Assembly: GCF_900107455.1 (NCBI RefSeq)
Contig: NZ_FNQB01000006.1
Coordinates: forward strand, 1 to 64,000
Length of the DNA stretch: 64,000 nucleotides
DNA from: Asanoa ishikariensis
GTDB lineage: Bacteria > Actinomycetota > Actinomycetes > Mycobacteriales > Micromonosporaceae
Reading direction: 5' to 3'
The position numbers were made by a program, and so were the translations under genes. Positions 1 through 8,290 of this stretch are shown piece after piece (position 1 is the first letter of the stretch; each line of letters begins with the position of its first letter). The notes beneath the pieces are model-generated. The model saw only the letters and a list, made by a program, of their open reading frames with translations, was not told the origin of the DNA and did not search any database.

Positions 1-95
1 ACCGTCTTCGGCTCCACACGCAGGTTGATGTTGTCGATCGCCTTGAACGAACCGTAGTAGGCGGTGACCCCGGTCGCCTCGACACGCTTGGCCAT
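1..95 (-). CDS. pstB: Phosphate ABC transporter ATP-binding protein PstB (N-terminus only)
   Basis: Only the first ~31 codons are inside the window; the rest lies to the left. The translation starts MAKRVEATGVTAYYGSFKAI, typical of the PstB N-terminus (ABC first strand and A-loop aromatic 'YYG'). PstB is the cytoplasmic ATPase that powers the PstCA channel for high-affinity phosphate import. It follows pstA by about 20 nt on the same strand, which completes the usual pstS-C-A-B order. Walker motifs are outside the window, so identification rests on the N-terminal match and operon position. Confidence 0.9.
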   Translation of the reverse strand, partial: MAKRVEATGVTAYYGSFKAIDNINLRVEPKT

Positions 96-114
96 TTGTC
101 TGTCCTTCGGGTTG

Positions 115-1191
115 CTAGCGGGGAATGCGGTTGCGGCGGGCGAGGAGCTTCGCCGCGATGGTGAGGATGAGGACCAGCGCCACCAGGGTGAGCGCGGCGG
201 TCCAGGCACGCGCCGGTGCGAAGCGCGAGGCGTCGCCGGCCTGCTGGAAGACGAACAGCGACAGTGAGCCCTGCTGCGCGTCGAACGGGTTGAAGTTGAT
301 CGCGGCGCTGCCGCCCGCGACCAGCAGCACCGGAGCGGTCTCGCCGGCGGCGCGGGCGATCGACAGCATGATGCCGGTGACGATGCCGGGCAGAGCCGTC
401 GGGATGACGATCTTCAGGATCGTCTTCCACTTCGGCACGCCCAGGGCGTAGGAACCTTCGCGCAGCGGTGCCGGCACCAGGCGCAGCATCTCCTCCGTCG
501 ACCGGACGATCGTCGGCAACATCAGCACGCTCAGTGCCAGTGCGGCCGCGAAGCCCGAGAACGCCGGAGCACCGTCGTTGAACCACGGCGAGACGATGAG
601 CACCCAGAACGCCAGCACGAACAGGCCGGCGACGATCGACGGGATGCCCGTCATGACGTCGACGAAGAACCGGATCAGGAAGGTGAACCGGCCGCGGCCG
701 TATTCCACGATGTAGATCGCGCCGAGGACACCCAGCGGGATCGTGATCAGGGCAGCGATGCCGACCTGCTCCAGCGTGCCGATGATCGCGTGGTACGCGC
801 CGCCGTTCGGGTCGCGGGCGCCGATGTTGTTCATCGACGAGCCGAAGAAGTCGCCATCGAGTCGGTCGGCGCCCTTGGAGACCAGCGTCCACACGACCGA
901 GATGAGCGGCAGCACCGCGAGCACGAACGCCGAGTGGATCAGCGCGCTCCAGGTGCGGTTGCGCGCCGAGCGCCGGCCCTCGACCGCGTTGACCGCGATG
1001 AAGACGCCGACCAGGTAGAGGACCAGCCCGAGGACGAGGGCGAGTACCCAGCCCCCGATGCCGGTGCCGTAGGAGAGGGCGGCACCCAGCCCGAGCGCGA
1101 CGACGGCGACGCCGAAGAAGGCGACCGTCGGCAGCTTCTTGGTGTGCAGCTTGGGAGCCTGCCCCGGAGCGGGAAGCGCAGTCGTGGTCAT
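115..1191 (-). CDS. pstA: Phosphate ABC transporter permease PstA
   Basis: Inner-membrane permease of the Pst phosphate importer, about 358 residues when started at MTTTALPAPG (ATG at 1189-1191). An in-frame extension to 1314 is possible but its sequence is Arg/Pro-rich and unlike PstA. Several hydrophobic segments are visible. The binding-protein-dependent permease (EAA) loop is at EGSYALGVPKWKTILKIVIP, followed by GIVTGIMLSIARAAGETAPVL, a PstA/PstC hallmark containing the conserved AxGETAP. It lies 70 nt after pstC and just before pstB, so it belongs to the Pst operon and should follow PhoP control from the box upstream of pstS. Confidence 0.95.
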   Translation of the reverse strand: MTTTALPAPGQAPKLHTKKLPTVAFFGVAVVALGLGAALSYGTGIGGWVLALVLGLVLYLVGVFIAVNAVEGRRSARNRTWSALIHSAFVLAVLPLISVVWTLVSKGADRLDGDFFGSSMNNIGARDPNGGAYHAIIGTLEQVGIAALITIPLGVLGAIYIVEYGRGRFTFLIRFFVDVMTGIPSIVAGLFVLAFWVLIVSPWFNDGAPAFSGFAAALALSVLMLPTIVRSTEEMLRLVPAPLREGSYALGVPKWKTILKIVIPTALPGIVTGIMLSIARAAGETAPVLLVAGGSAAINFNPFDAQQGSLSLFVFQQAGDASRFAPARAWTAALTLVALVLILTIAAKLLARRNRIPR

Positions 1192-1261
1192 GCCCGTGCC
1201 GCCCTTCGGCCGGCGCGGTCTGACCACAGGTGACTGAGCTGCTTGCGCTCGCTTTGCTCGC

Positions 1262-2380
1262 TCATGCGGCGGACTCCGTGAACTCGCGACGCCGGTAGAT
1301 GATCGCCCGGGCAATCATGTTGACGATGAGGGTGATCGTGAAGAGCACGAGACCCGACGCGATGAGGGCGCCGCGGCCGAGCTCACCGGCCTCGCCGAAG
1401 CCGTTGGCGATGTTGGCGGCGATCGTGTTGCCGCCGTTCTTGATGATGTTCGGGCTGATCTCGTTGATGAAGCCGAGCGTCATCGCGAGCGCGATGGTCT
1501 CGCCCAGCGCGCGACCCAGACCGAGCATCACGGAGGCGATCACGCCGGGCCGGCCGTAGGGCAGGACCGCGGTGCGGATCATCTCCCACTTGGTCGAGCC
1601 CAGGGCCAGCGCCGCCTCTTCGTTGGCGGTCGGCGTCTGCATGAACACCTCGCGGGAGAGCGAGGTGATGATCGGCAGCACCATGATGGCGAGCACCAGA
1701 CCACCGAGCATCAGCGAGCGGCCGAACGGGCCGTCACCGCCGAAGAGCGGGATCCAACTGAAGTATTTGTTGAGCCAGACCGAGAAGTCCCGGACCGGCT
1801 CGACGAAGACGATCAGACCCCAGAGACCGAAGACCACACTGGGTACGGCCGCCAGCAAGTCGATCATGAAGCCCAGCGCGGTGGCGATCCGCTGGTGCGC
1901 GTAGTGCGACAGGTAGAGCGCGATGCCCAGGGCGATCGGAACCGCCACGGCCAGCGCGATCACCGCGCTGATGACCGTGCCGTAGGCGAGCGCCGCGATG
2001 CCGAACCGCGGCGGACTCTCGTTGGCGAACCAGTCGGTCTCAGTGAGGAAGTTGGCGTCGTCCGCGCGCAGCGCGGGCACGGCCTTCGCGATCAGGAAGA
2101 CCGTGATCGCCACGATGATGACCAGGACCATCGTGCCGGCGGCCAGGGTGAGCCCGCGGAACATGGACTCGGCGCCGAACCCCTTGCGGCGCGGCAGTGC
2201 CCCGCCGCCGCCCAGCCCGCCACCGTTCGTACGGAAGTCTGGCGGCACCGGGGCGTTGCCACCCGGTTGCCCGTCGAGAACGCCGGTCGACGCGGTTGCG
2301 CCGGCGGGCCGGGCGTGACTGGAAGTCACACCCGGCCCCCCGGTGCTGACGTCGGCCGAGCGGGAGTGCCTGTCGGCCAT
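1262..2380 (-). CDS. pstC: Phosphate ABC transporter permease PstC
   Basis: Second Pst permease, 372 residues. The first ~70 residues form a Gly/Pro/Ser-rich cytoplasmic extension. Membrane segments follow, and the permease signature reads EEAALALGSTKWEMIRTAVL, then GVIASVMLGLGRALGETIALA, the PstC version of the GETxA motif. The large periplasmic segment containing FANESPPRFG is usual for PstC. Start ATG at 2378-2380. It lies about 40 nt after pstS, so the two are probably cotranscribed. Identity is secure from the motifs and from position between pstS and pstA. Confidence 0.95.
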   Translation of the reverse strand: MADRHSRSADVSTGGPGVTSSHARPAGATASTGVLDGQPGGNAPVPPDFRTNGGGLGGGGALPRRKGFGAESMFRGLTLAAGTMVLVIIVAITVFLIAKAVPALRADDANFLTETDWFANESPPRFGIAALAYGTVISAVIALAVAVPIALGIALYLSHYAHQRIATALGFMIDLLAAVPSVVFGLWGLIVFVEPVRDFSVWLNKYFSWIPLFGGDGPFGRSLMLGGLVLAIMVLPIITSLSREVFMQTPTANEEAALALGSTKWEMIRTAVLPYGRPGVIASVMLGLGRALGETIALAMTLGFINEISPNIIKNGGNTIAANIANGFGEAGELGRGALIASGLVLFTITLIVNMIARAIIYRRREFTESAA

Positions 2381-2422
2381 CTGCTCGCTCGTTTCGTCTT
2401 CGTTCGGTTCCTAGGACTTAGC

Positions 2423-3532
2423 TCAGGCGAGGTTCTTGATCGAGGCCTGGACCTTGGTCTGCACCTCGGTCGGCAGCGGCGCGTAGCCGAGCTCGGTCAG
2501 CGAGCCCTGGCCCTCGGCGCTGGCGGCGAAGTTCAGGAAGCCCTTGACCAGCGCGAGCTTGTCGGCCGGGGTGCCCTTGCTGCAGACGATCTCGTAGGTC
2601 ACCAGGACGATCGGGTAGGCACCCGGGGCCTTGGTGGCGTAGTCGATCTTCATCTTGAGGTCGTCGCCGGTGCCGGTGACCTCGGCGCCCGCGATGGTCT
2701 TGCCGGCCGCCTCGGCGGTCAGCTCGGTGAACTCACCAGCGCCGTTCGCGATCTTGGCCTTGGACAGGCCGCCGTTCTCCGCGTACGACCACTCCATGTA
2801 GCCGATCGTGCCCTCGGCGCCCTTGACCGACGTCGCGACGCCGTCCGAGCCCTTGGAGCCGGTGCCGCCCGGAGCCTTCCACGCCTTGGCGTTGCCGAAG
2901 GTCCAGTTGGCCGGGGAGACGGTGCTCAGGTACTTGGTGAAGTTGTCGGTCGTGCCCGACTCGTCCGACCGGTGCACGGTCTGGATGTTGGTCGACGGGA
3001 GCGTCGCGCTCGCGTTGTCGGCCTTGATCGCCGGGTCGTCCCACTTCTTGATGCTGCCGTTGAAGATCTTGGCCAGGGTGTCGGGCTTGAGCTGCAGGCC
3101 GTCGACGCCGGGCAGGTTGTAGGCCACCGCGACCGGGCCGATCACCATGGGCAGGTGGATCGCCGGGCCGGAGCCACACCGGGCGTCGGCCTGCGGCTGC
3201 TCTTCTTCCTTGAGCGCCGAGTCCGAACCCGCGAAGTCAGCCGTCTTGGAGATGAACGACTGGATGCCGGCACCCGAGCCGTTGGGCTCGTAGTTGATGG
3301 TGGTGCCGGTGCAGAGCTGCTGGTAGGCCTTGCGCCACTCGTCAACGGCGTTCTTCTGCGCGGACGAGCCAAACGCGTTGAGCGTGCCCGTAGCGCAGTC
3401 GGCCGCCGCGGAGGAAGCGCCGCCGGACGCACCAGGCGTGCTGGGCGCCTCGTTGTCCGAACCGCACGCGCTGAGCGCGAGCGCCGCCGTCAGTGCCAGG
3501 CAGGCGATGGTGCCGTGCCGCTGGAGCTTCAC
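2423..3532 (-). CDS. pstS: Phosphate-binding lipoprotein PstS
   Basis: Extracytoplasmic phosphate-binding protein feeding PstCA, 369 residues from the GTG at 3530-3532 (VKLQRHG). The signal peptide ends in the lipobox LSAC (Cys ~23), so the protein should be lipid-anchored. Family features: NAFGSSAQKNAVDEW near the N-terminus, the phosphate-contact segment YEPNGSGAGIQSF, DFAGSDSALKEEE, and VHRSDESGTTDNFTKYL. The reading frame continues upstream to 4213, but that part has no signal peptide and overlaps another gene. First gene of the operon; a Pho box sits about 105-126 nt upstream. Confidence 0.96.
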   Translation of the reverse strand: MKLQRHGTIACLALTAALALSACGSDNEAPSTPGASGGASSAAADCATGTLNAFGSSAQKNAVDEWRKAYQQLCTGTTINYEPNGSGAGIQSFISKTADFAGSDSALKEEEQPQADARCGSGPAIHLPMVIGPVAVAYNLPGVDGLQLKPDTLAKIFNGSIKKWDDPAIKADNASATLPSTNIQTVHRSDESGTTDNFTKYLSTVSPANWTFGNAKAWKAPGGTGSKGSDGVATSVKGAEGTIGYMEWSYAENGGLSKAKIANGAGEFTELTAEAAGKTIAGAEVTGTGDDLKMKIDYATKAPGAYPIVLVTYEIVCSKGTPADKLALVKGFLNFAASAEGQGSLTELGYAPLPTEVQTKVQASIKNLA

Positions 3533-3636
3533 CTGAGGGATATCCCTTCGAAACGAGGTTTCTCGGTTAGCCGGGAAGCGTGGTGCCCCCGGTGCTACCA
3601 GCGAAGTTAGGAGGGGTAGGTAGCCGACTCCCCGGG

Positions 3637-3658
3637 CCCGAGTGAACGCGGGGTGAAC
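3637..3658 (-). promoter_or_regulatory. PhoP-binding site (Pho box) upstream of pstS
   Basis: Reading the minus strand, two 11-nt direct repeat units are adjacent: GTTCACCCCGC (3658-3648) and GTTCACTCGGG (3647-3637). The actinomycete PhoP box is built of 11-nt direct repeats close to G(G/T)TCAYYYR(G/C)G; the second unit fits perfectly and the first has two deviations. The position, ~105 nt before the pstS start and in the direction of transcription, is that expected for a phosphate-starvation-induced pst promoter. Confidence 0.85.
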
Positions 3659-3784
3659 AGCTCCGGCCGCGCGGATGGCCACCTGCTGAGCCATGGATGT
3701 CGATCCCGTTAACCGATCGCAGACGGGCGCGTATGCGCGCGAGCGTTTCAGCGATGGCTCAATGTCCGCGGACCGAACAAACTC

Positions 3785-4288
3785 ATGGGCATGACTGACG
3801 TGCTGACCGTCCGTGGCGGTTTTCTCGCGCTGGCGGTGCTGGCCACCGGGCTGGCCGCCGGCCTCTTCTACGCGTTCAGCGTGGCGGTGATGCGCGGCCT
3901 CGCGAGCACCGACGACCGTACCTTCGTCATCGCCATGCGCGAGATCAACATCAAGATCCTGAACGGCCTGTTCGCGTTCTCGTTCGGCGGCGCGATGGTC
4001 TTCACCCTCGTCGCACTCGGCCTGAACACCGGCGAACGGACGGTGTGGTGGATCGTCGCCGCCGCCGTCCTCTACGCGATCCAGCTCGGCATCACGTTCG
4101 GGGTCAACGTGCCGCTCAACAACGCGCTGGTGGCCGACGGCGACCCGGAGAAGATGACGGACCCGCACGCGGTGCGGGTGGCGTTCGAGGCGAAGTGGGT
4201 GCGCTGGAACCACGTGCGCACCTGGCTGTGCCTCGCGGCCTTCGTCAGCCTGATCGGCGCAGTGGCCGAGTACGGCCGCTCACTGTGA
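3785..4288 (+). CDS. DUF1772 (anthrone oxygenase-like) membrane protein
   Basis: Small polytopic membrane protein of 167 residues (165 if the second ATG at 3791 is used). Four hydrophobic segments are visible: VRGGFLALAVLATGLAAGLF, LNGLFAFSFGGAMVF, VWWIVAAAVLYAIQ, and the C-terminal TWLCLAAFVSLIG. The N-terminal 'GLAAGLFYAFSVAVMRGL' and the internal 'NVPLNNAL' stretch with a Trp-rich C-terminus (KWVRWNHVRTWL) are characteristic of the DUF1772 family. Some members act as anthrone oxygenases in polyketide pathways, but most are uncharacterised; nothing nearby suggests a polyketide role. It ends convergently with mshD, overlapping by 9 nt. Confidence 0.75.
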   Translation: MGMTDVLTVRGGFLALAVLATGLAAGLFYAFSVAVMRGLASTDDRTFVIAMREINIKILNGLFAFSFGGAMVFTLVALGLNTGERTVWWIVAAAVLYAIQLGITFGVNVPLNNALVADGDPEKMTDPHAVRVAFEAKWVRWNHVRTWLCLAAFVSLIGAVAEYGRSL

Positions 4289-5203
4289 GCGGCGGTAGCT
4301 CACGTCCGTCGACCACACGGCGAAGCCGAGCCCGGTGTAGAGCCGGAACGCGGCCGTGTTGGACTCGTCGACGTAGAGCATCGCCTGGTCCAGGCCGGCT
4401 CCGCGCAGGTGGCGCAGCCCGGCGACGGTGAGCGCGCCGCCCAGCTTGCGACCCTGCGCGTCCGGGTCCACCCCGACGACGTACACCTCGCCGATCGGGT
4501 CGTGCTGGTGAGCGCCCTGCCCGTGCACCTTGGTCCAGTGGAAGCCGAGCAGCGCCCCGGTGTCCGCGTCGACCGCGAGCAGGAAGCCGGCCGGGTCGAA
4601 CCACGGCTCCGCCATCCGGATCCGCAGGTCGTCGATGGTCCACCGGCCCTGGTCGGGGTGGTGGGCGAAGGCGCGGGCGTTGACCCGCACCCAGTCCTGC
4701 TCGTCGCGGCCCGGCTCGAAGGCGCGCAGGGTGACACCCGGGGGCAGCTCCCGCTCGGGCAGCGGCGCGAACAGCGAGCGCCGCATCTGGAACAACACGC
4801 GGGCGCGGGTGAAGCCGAGCTCGACGGCCAGCGCTCCGGCCGACGGGTGGTCACCGTGCGCCCAGAGCCGCAGCGACCGGGACCCGGCCGCGCCCGCGGC
4901 GTCGATGGCCGCGTTGACCAGGTCCCGCCCGAGGCCGTGCCGGCGGCGCAGCGGGTGCACGACCAGCTCGGCCGCGGCACCTTCGACCTCGTCGGTGGTG
5001 TCGACGTGCGCGTAGCCCGCCAGCGACCCGTCCGGATCCCGGACCAGCAGGTGTACGGCCGCCTGCTCGCCGCCGTGCCGGATGTGCAGCACCACGTGCT
5101 CGGAGAACGGGTAGGCGCCATCGGTGTCGCCGGCCTGCGAGGCCAGGTCGAGCACCGCGGCGACCTGCGCCGAGTCGAGACGGTCGAGCTGAATCACCTT
5201 CAC
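4280..5203 (-). CDS. mshD: Mycothiol synthase MshD
   Basis: Acetyl-CoA:Cys-GlcN-Ins N-acetyltransferase, the last step of mycothiol synthesis, cytoplasmic. 307 residues, the normal length, with two tandem GNAT domains. The N-terminal domain contains VVHPLRRRHGLGRDLVNAA; the C-terminal, catalytic domain contains EVYVVGVDPDAQGRKLGGAL, the acetyl-CoA-binding loop, then LYVDESNTAAFRLYTGLGF and a terminal DVSYRR. These MshD-specific phrases separate it from generic GNATs. Mycothiol is restricted to actinobacteria, which supports the taxonomic placement. It ends 9 nt inside the convergent DUF1772 gene and starts 16 nt before the deacetylase stop, so the two need not share a promoter. Confidence 0.93.
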   Translation of the reverse strand: MKVIQLDRLDSAQVAAVLDLASQAGDTDGAYPFSEHVVLHIRHGGEQAAVHLLVRDPDGSLAGYAHVDTTDEVEGAAAELVVHPLRRRHGLGRDLVNAAIDAAGAAGSRSLRLWAHGDHPSAGALAVELGFTRARVLFQMRRSLFAPLPERELPPGVTLRAFEPGRDEQDWVRVNARAFAHHPDQGRWTIDDLRIRMAEPWFDPAGFLLAVDADTGALLGFHWTKVHGQGAHQHDPIGEVYVVGVDPDAQGRKLGGALTVAGLRHLRGAGLDQAMLYVDESNTAAFRLYTGLGFAVWSTDVSYRRSQ

Positions 5204-5219
5204 GTGATCACGTTAGCGG

Positions 5220-6278
5220 TCACTTCTGTCCGGCGTGGACGGGCAGTTCGATGCCGTGCCGCTTCGGTTCGTCGATGCCCGGCGGCAGCGCGGCCAAGGC
5301 GAACCGCTTCTCCAGGTCGGGCAGGATCGTCTTGAGCGCGGTGACGGTGCCCTCCCGCTCGCCACCGGCGTCGTGCATCAGCACGATCGAGCCGAGCGCC
5401 GTGTCGGTGTTGACGACCTTCTCGATGGCCGGCGCACCAGGCTTCGTCCAGTCCTGCGGGTCGACCGCCCAGTGCAGCGACGACATGCCCAGCTCCTTGG
5501 CCACGTCGACGGCCGCCTGGGTCCAGGCACCGCCCGGGTGCCGGAAGTACGAGATCTTGGCGTCCGGCACCGCCCGGTGGATCGCGTCGTTGGTGCGCTG
5601 CATGTCGGCGCGGATCACCGCCTTGGACTTCGTGCCGAGTGCCACGTCGTGGTTCCACGTGTGGTTGCAGAGCGTGTGGCCCTCGTCGACGATCTCCCGC
5701 ACCAGCTCGGGGAACTGCGCGGCCATCTCCCCGACGACACAGAACGTGGCCTTGACCTGGTACTCGTCGAGCAGCGCGAGCACCTCGGGGGTGTACTTCG
5801 GATCGGGCCCGTCGTCGAAGGTCAGCGCCACCTGGAGCGTGCCGGTGGTCATCCGGCTGCCGAAGGGCCCGGCCTTGTCGGGCATCAGCGGGGGCTTCCC
5901 CGGGCCGACCACGACCCGCTGGTTGAACACGGCGGGGAGCGGCGGCAGTGCCGGTACGCCCTGGTGGGCCGGTCCGGGACCACCCGGTGCGGCGGCGGAC
6001 GGCGGCGCCGGCGTGTCGGGCTTCGGCGGCGGCTTGCTGGCCGCACTCTGCTTCGCCCGCGCGCGGCCCGACGGCGACGCCGACAGGCCGAGCCCGTCGT
6101 CGACCGCGCCGCGGTGGCGTTTGCCCCGGGCGGCGTCGCTGTCGTAGCCGCCGGCCGCCGCCCTGCCCTGCTCGTGCTCCTGCTGGGAAGAGTTCCCGAT
6201 GAGGTGCGAGCTGCCCATGATCGCCGAGACGATGACCGTGACGATCGCGATGGTCCGAGTGGTGGGTCCGATCTTCAC
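5220..6278 (-). CDS. Membrane-anchored polysaccharide deacetylase (NodB domain)
   Basis: Predicted metal-dependent deacetylase of peptidoglycan or another N-acetylated glycan, 352 residues with a GTG start (6276-6278). Residues ~8-27 form a signal anchor, then a ~120-residue Pro/Ala-rich low-complexity spacer, then a NodB (carbohydrate esterase 4) domain. CE4 motifs are intact: catalytic-base motif TFDDGPD, metal ligands HTWNH (H..H), the R-x-P-like motif FRHPGG, then DPQDW and the C-terminal catalytic His in VLMHDAGG. The active domain should face the cell wall. A strong terminator (6335-6362) separates it from glnR upstream. The substrate cannot be told from sequence. Confidence 0.88.
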   Translation of the reverse strand: MKIGPTTRTIAIVTVIVSAIMGSSHLIGNSSQQEHEQGRAAAGGYDSDAARGKRHRGAVDDGLGLSASPSGRARAKQSAASKPPPKPDTPAPPSAAAPGGPGPAHQGVPALPPLPAVFNQRVVVGPGKPPLMPDKAGPFGSRMTTGTLQVALTFDDGPDPKYTPEVLALLDEYQVKATFCVVGEMAAQFPELVREIVDEGHTLCNHTWNHDVALGTKSKAVIRADMQRTNDAIHRAVPDAKISYFRHPGGAWTQAAVDVAKELGMSSLHWAVDPQDWTKPGAPAIEKVVNTDTALGSIVLMHDAGGEREGTVTALKTILPDLEKRFALAALPPGIDEPKRHGIELPVHAGQK

Positions 6279-6334
6279 AAAGTCAGCGTATGGATTTTTC
6301 GTGTTTTACGTGCCCAAACCAGGACAAACGAGAA

Positions 6335-6362
6335 AGGCCGCCCCGAAGTTACGGGGCGGCCT
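6335..6362 (-). terminator. Rho-independent terminator after glnR
   Basis: Perfect 11-bp stem AGGCCGCCCCG / CGGGGCGGCCT with a 6-nt loop; on the minus strand the stem is followed by TTTCTCGTTTG. It begins 18 nt after the glnR stop codon, so glnR is probably monocistronic. Confidence 0.88.
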
Positions 6363-6379
6363 CGGTGAGTCTCGGAGAA

Positions 6380-7087
6380 TCACACCGACAACAGCTCGTT
6401 GTCGGGTAGGGAACGCGAAGGCGGCGTGACGAACTTGTAGCCGACCTGGCGGACGGTGCCGATCATCGACTCGTATTCGGAGCCGAGCTTGGCCCGCAGC
6501 CGCCGCACGTGGACGTCGACCGTGCGGGTGCCACCGAAGTAGTCGTAGCCCCAGACCTCGCGCAGCAACTGGTCGCGGGTGAACACCCGGCCGGGGTGCT
6601 GGGCGAGGAACTTGAGCAGCTCGAACTCCTTGTAGGTCAGGTCGAGCGGGCGGCCCTTGAGCTTGGCCGCGTACGTGTCGGGATCGATCGTCAGCTCGCC
6701 GGCCCGGATCAGCCCGTTGGCGGCGTTGACGGCGTTGGTCATCCGGCCGACGGCCAGCCGCAGCCGGGCCTCGACCTCGGCGGGGCCGGCGCTGGCCAGG
6801 ATCACGTCGTCGACACCCCAGTCGGCGTTGAGCGCGATCAGCCCGGCCTCGGTGACCACCGCGATCAACGGGACGCCCAGCCCGGTCGCGTGCAGCATCC
6901 GGCAGGTCGCCCTGGCCTCGGACAGCTCCGAGCGTGCGTCGACCAGAACGGCGTCGGGGCTGGGGCCATTGACCAGCGTGCGCACGTCGCGCGGCGCGGT
7001 GCGGACCGAGTGCGGGAGCAGGTCGAGCGCGGACAGCACGCTGGCCGGCTCACCGGCGCGGGCGGTCACCAATAGCAGGATCTCCAC
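6380..7087 (-). CDS. glnR: Nitrogen regulator GlnR (orphan OmpR-family response regulator)
   Basis: Global nitrogen regulator of actinomycetes that activates glnA, amtB and related genes, 235 residues, GTG start at 7085-7087 with GGAGGT upstream. The N-terminal receiver-like domain keeps the Asp in VLVDAR but lacks the usual paired acidic residues after the first strand ([12 protein letters not shown]), as in known GlnR proteins, which act without a partner kinase. [23 protein letters not shown] is GlnR-typical. The C-terminal winged helix contains [40 protein letters not shown] and [11 protein letters not shown]. No histidine kinase is adjacent. Confidence 0.93.
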   Translation of the reverse strand: MEILLLVTARAGEPASVLSALDLLPHSVRTAPRDVRTLVNGPSPDAVLVDARSELSEARATCRMLHATGLGVPLIAVVTEAGLIALNADWGVDDVILASAGPAEVEARLRLAVGRMTNAVNAANGLIRAGELTIDPDTYAAKLKGRPLDLTYKEFELLKFLAQHPGRVFTRDQLLREVWGYDYFGGTRTVDVHVRRLRAKLGSEYESMIGTVRQVGYKFVTPPSRSLPDNELLSV

Positions 7088-7177
7088 GCGTCAGTCACCT
7101 CCGTCTTATCGCGGCGCTGCGGCCGCGGCGGGGACCCGGCTTCGCTGACGGGGTGGTGCCAGCCTCGCTCAGTCGTG

Positions 7178-7191
7178 TTACGCCTGCGTAA
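7178..7191. promoter_or_regulatory. Perfect 14-bp palindrome upstream of glnR
   Basis: TTACGC-CT-GCGTAA, a perfect inverted repeat ~91-104 nt upstream of the glnR start. With its flanks it reads GTTACGCCTGCGTAAAC, resembling the GTnAC-N6-GaAAc spacing of GlnR sites, so autoregulation is one reading; an operator for another regulator is equally possible. Confidence 0.4.
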
Positions 7192-7328
7192 ACGCCCTCA
7201 ACGAGTCGAACCGAGCTTAACCGATGAGACGGCTGTAACCGCCCGGTGTCCGTCCGTTCATCCAGCCGATTCGGCCGATCCGACCCGCGACGTGCGCGTG
7301 CTTGGACCGGGTCTGGCACGATCGGACC

Positions 7329-8231
7329 GTGTTCCCCTCGACTTCCCCGGCGACTTCGGCCGACGCCGGCGCCCCCGACGACGATGATCTCGAAGAGATA
7401 GAGATCACGCCGGTTCGGCCCGCGCTGTCCGTGGCGATCGCGGTCTTCTCCGGGTTGGTCGGCATCGGGCTGATCTTCGGCGCCCAGTCGTCGAGCCCAG
7501 GCGCGCGAGTGCCGTTCGCGCTCATGCTGGCCGGCGTCCAGGTGCTCTTCGTGCTCGCCTGGTTGATGGCCACCCGACCGCCGGCGTTGCTCGCGGTCGG
7601 CGGCGTCTGCCTGGTGGTGGCCGGCTGGAGCGACCTGCACGCGGTGCGCGCGGCGGAGCCCGGGCTGGGCACGCTCGGCCTGATCGGGCTGGCCGGGGTA
7701 GCGGTCGCGGTGGTCAGCCAGGCGATCCGCTCCGACGACCGGCGGCGGATCAGCGAGTCGCTGCGATCCACCCTCGTGCTGGTCCTCGGCATGGTCGCGT
7801 TCGCCTCGCTGGTCATGCTGAGCCGGATCCCGCTCGGCACCCAGGTGATCCTGTTGTGCGTCACGGCGAGCGCGGTCGCGCTGATGGTCGCCCGGATCGC
7901 CGACGCGGTCTACCCGAACCCGAGGCTGGCGCCCCAGGTGCCCCGCGGCGCCAGCGGCGTGATCTTCGGTGCGATGGCCGGCACCCTGCTCAGCGCCGTC
8001 ATCGGGTCGTACCTGTTCACCTTCAGCCCGAGCAGTGCCGCCGTCGTCGGCCTGGTGGCCGCGGTCTTCGCCGTGCTCGCCGACCTGGCGGCCGACTACT
8101 CCGAGGCCGGCCGGCAGATGGCCGGCGACCGGCCGACGCTGTGGGTGGCGCGCCACATGCAGGGCCCGCTGGGCGGCTTCGCCCTCGCGGCGCCCGCGGC
8201 GTACGCCATGACGGTGCTGTTCCTGACTTGA
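7329..8231 (+). CDS. Polytopic membrane protein of unknown function
   Basis: About 300 residues from the GTG at 7329 (VFPSTSPATS); an upstream in-frame ATG at 7302 is less likely. After a ~40-residue acidic cytoplasmic start (DDDDLEEIEI) there are about eight hydrophobic segments, for example SVAIAVFSGLVGIGLIFGA, PFALMLAGVQVLFVLAWLM and TLVLVLGMVAFASLVML. No catalytic motif is recognised. The C-terminal part (DLAADYSEAGRQMAGDRPT) faces the cytoplasm between membrane segments. It sits divergently from glnR and 60 nt before the LmeA-like gene on the same strand. The conserved layout suggests an actinobacterial family, but I cannot assign a function. Confidence 0.65.
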   Translation: MFPSTSPATSADAGAPDDDDLEEIEITPVRPALSVAIAVFSGLVGIGLIFGAQSSSPGARVPFALMLAGVQVLFVLAWLMATRPPALLAVGGVCLVVAGWSDLHAVRAAEPGLGTLGLIGLAGVAVAVVSQAIRSDDRRRISESLRSTLVLVLGMVAFASLVMLSRIPLGTQVILLCVTASAVALMVARIADAVYPNPRLAPQVPRGASGVIFGAMAGTLLSAVIGSYLFTFSPSSAAVVGLVAAVFAVLADLAADYSEAGRQMAGDRPTLWVARHMQGPLGGFALAAPAAYAMTVLFLT

Positions 8232-8254
8232 CCCGGCGTTCCTGACTTGACCCG
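8219..8254 (+). repeat. 17-bp direct duplication spanning a stop codon
   Basis: The sequence gttcctgacttgacccg occurs twice (8219-8235 and 8238-8254), 19 bp apart. The first copy carries the last codons and TGA of the upstream membrane-protein gene; the second is non-coding. It looks like a recent local tandem duplication. Confidence 0.9.
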
Positions 8255-8290
8255 CGTGGGTAAGGAGGAAACCAACAACGAGGAGGAACG

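Noticed and set aside
2423..4213. A 596-residue version of PstS extending upstream
   Set aside because: The lipoprotein signal peptide begins at the GTG at 3530-3532; the upstream part includes the Pho box and is antisense to another gene.
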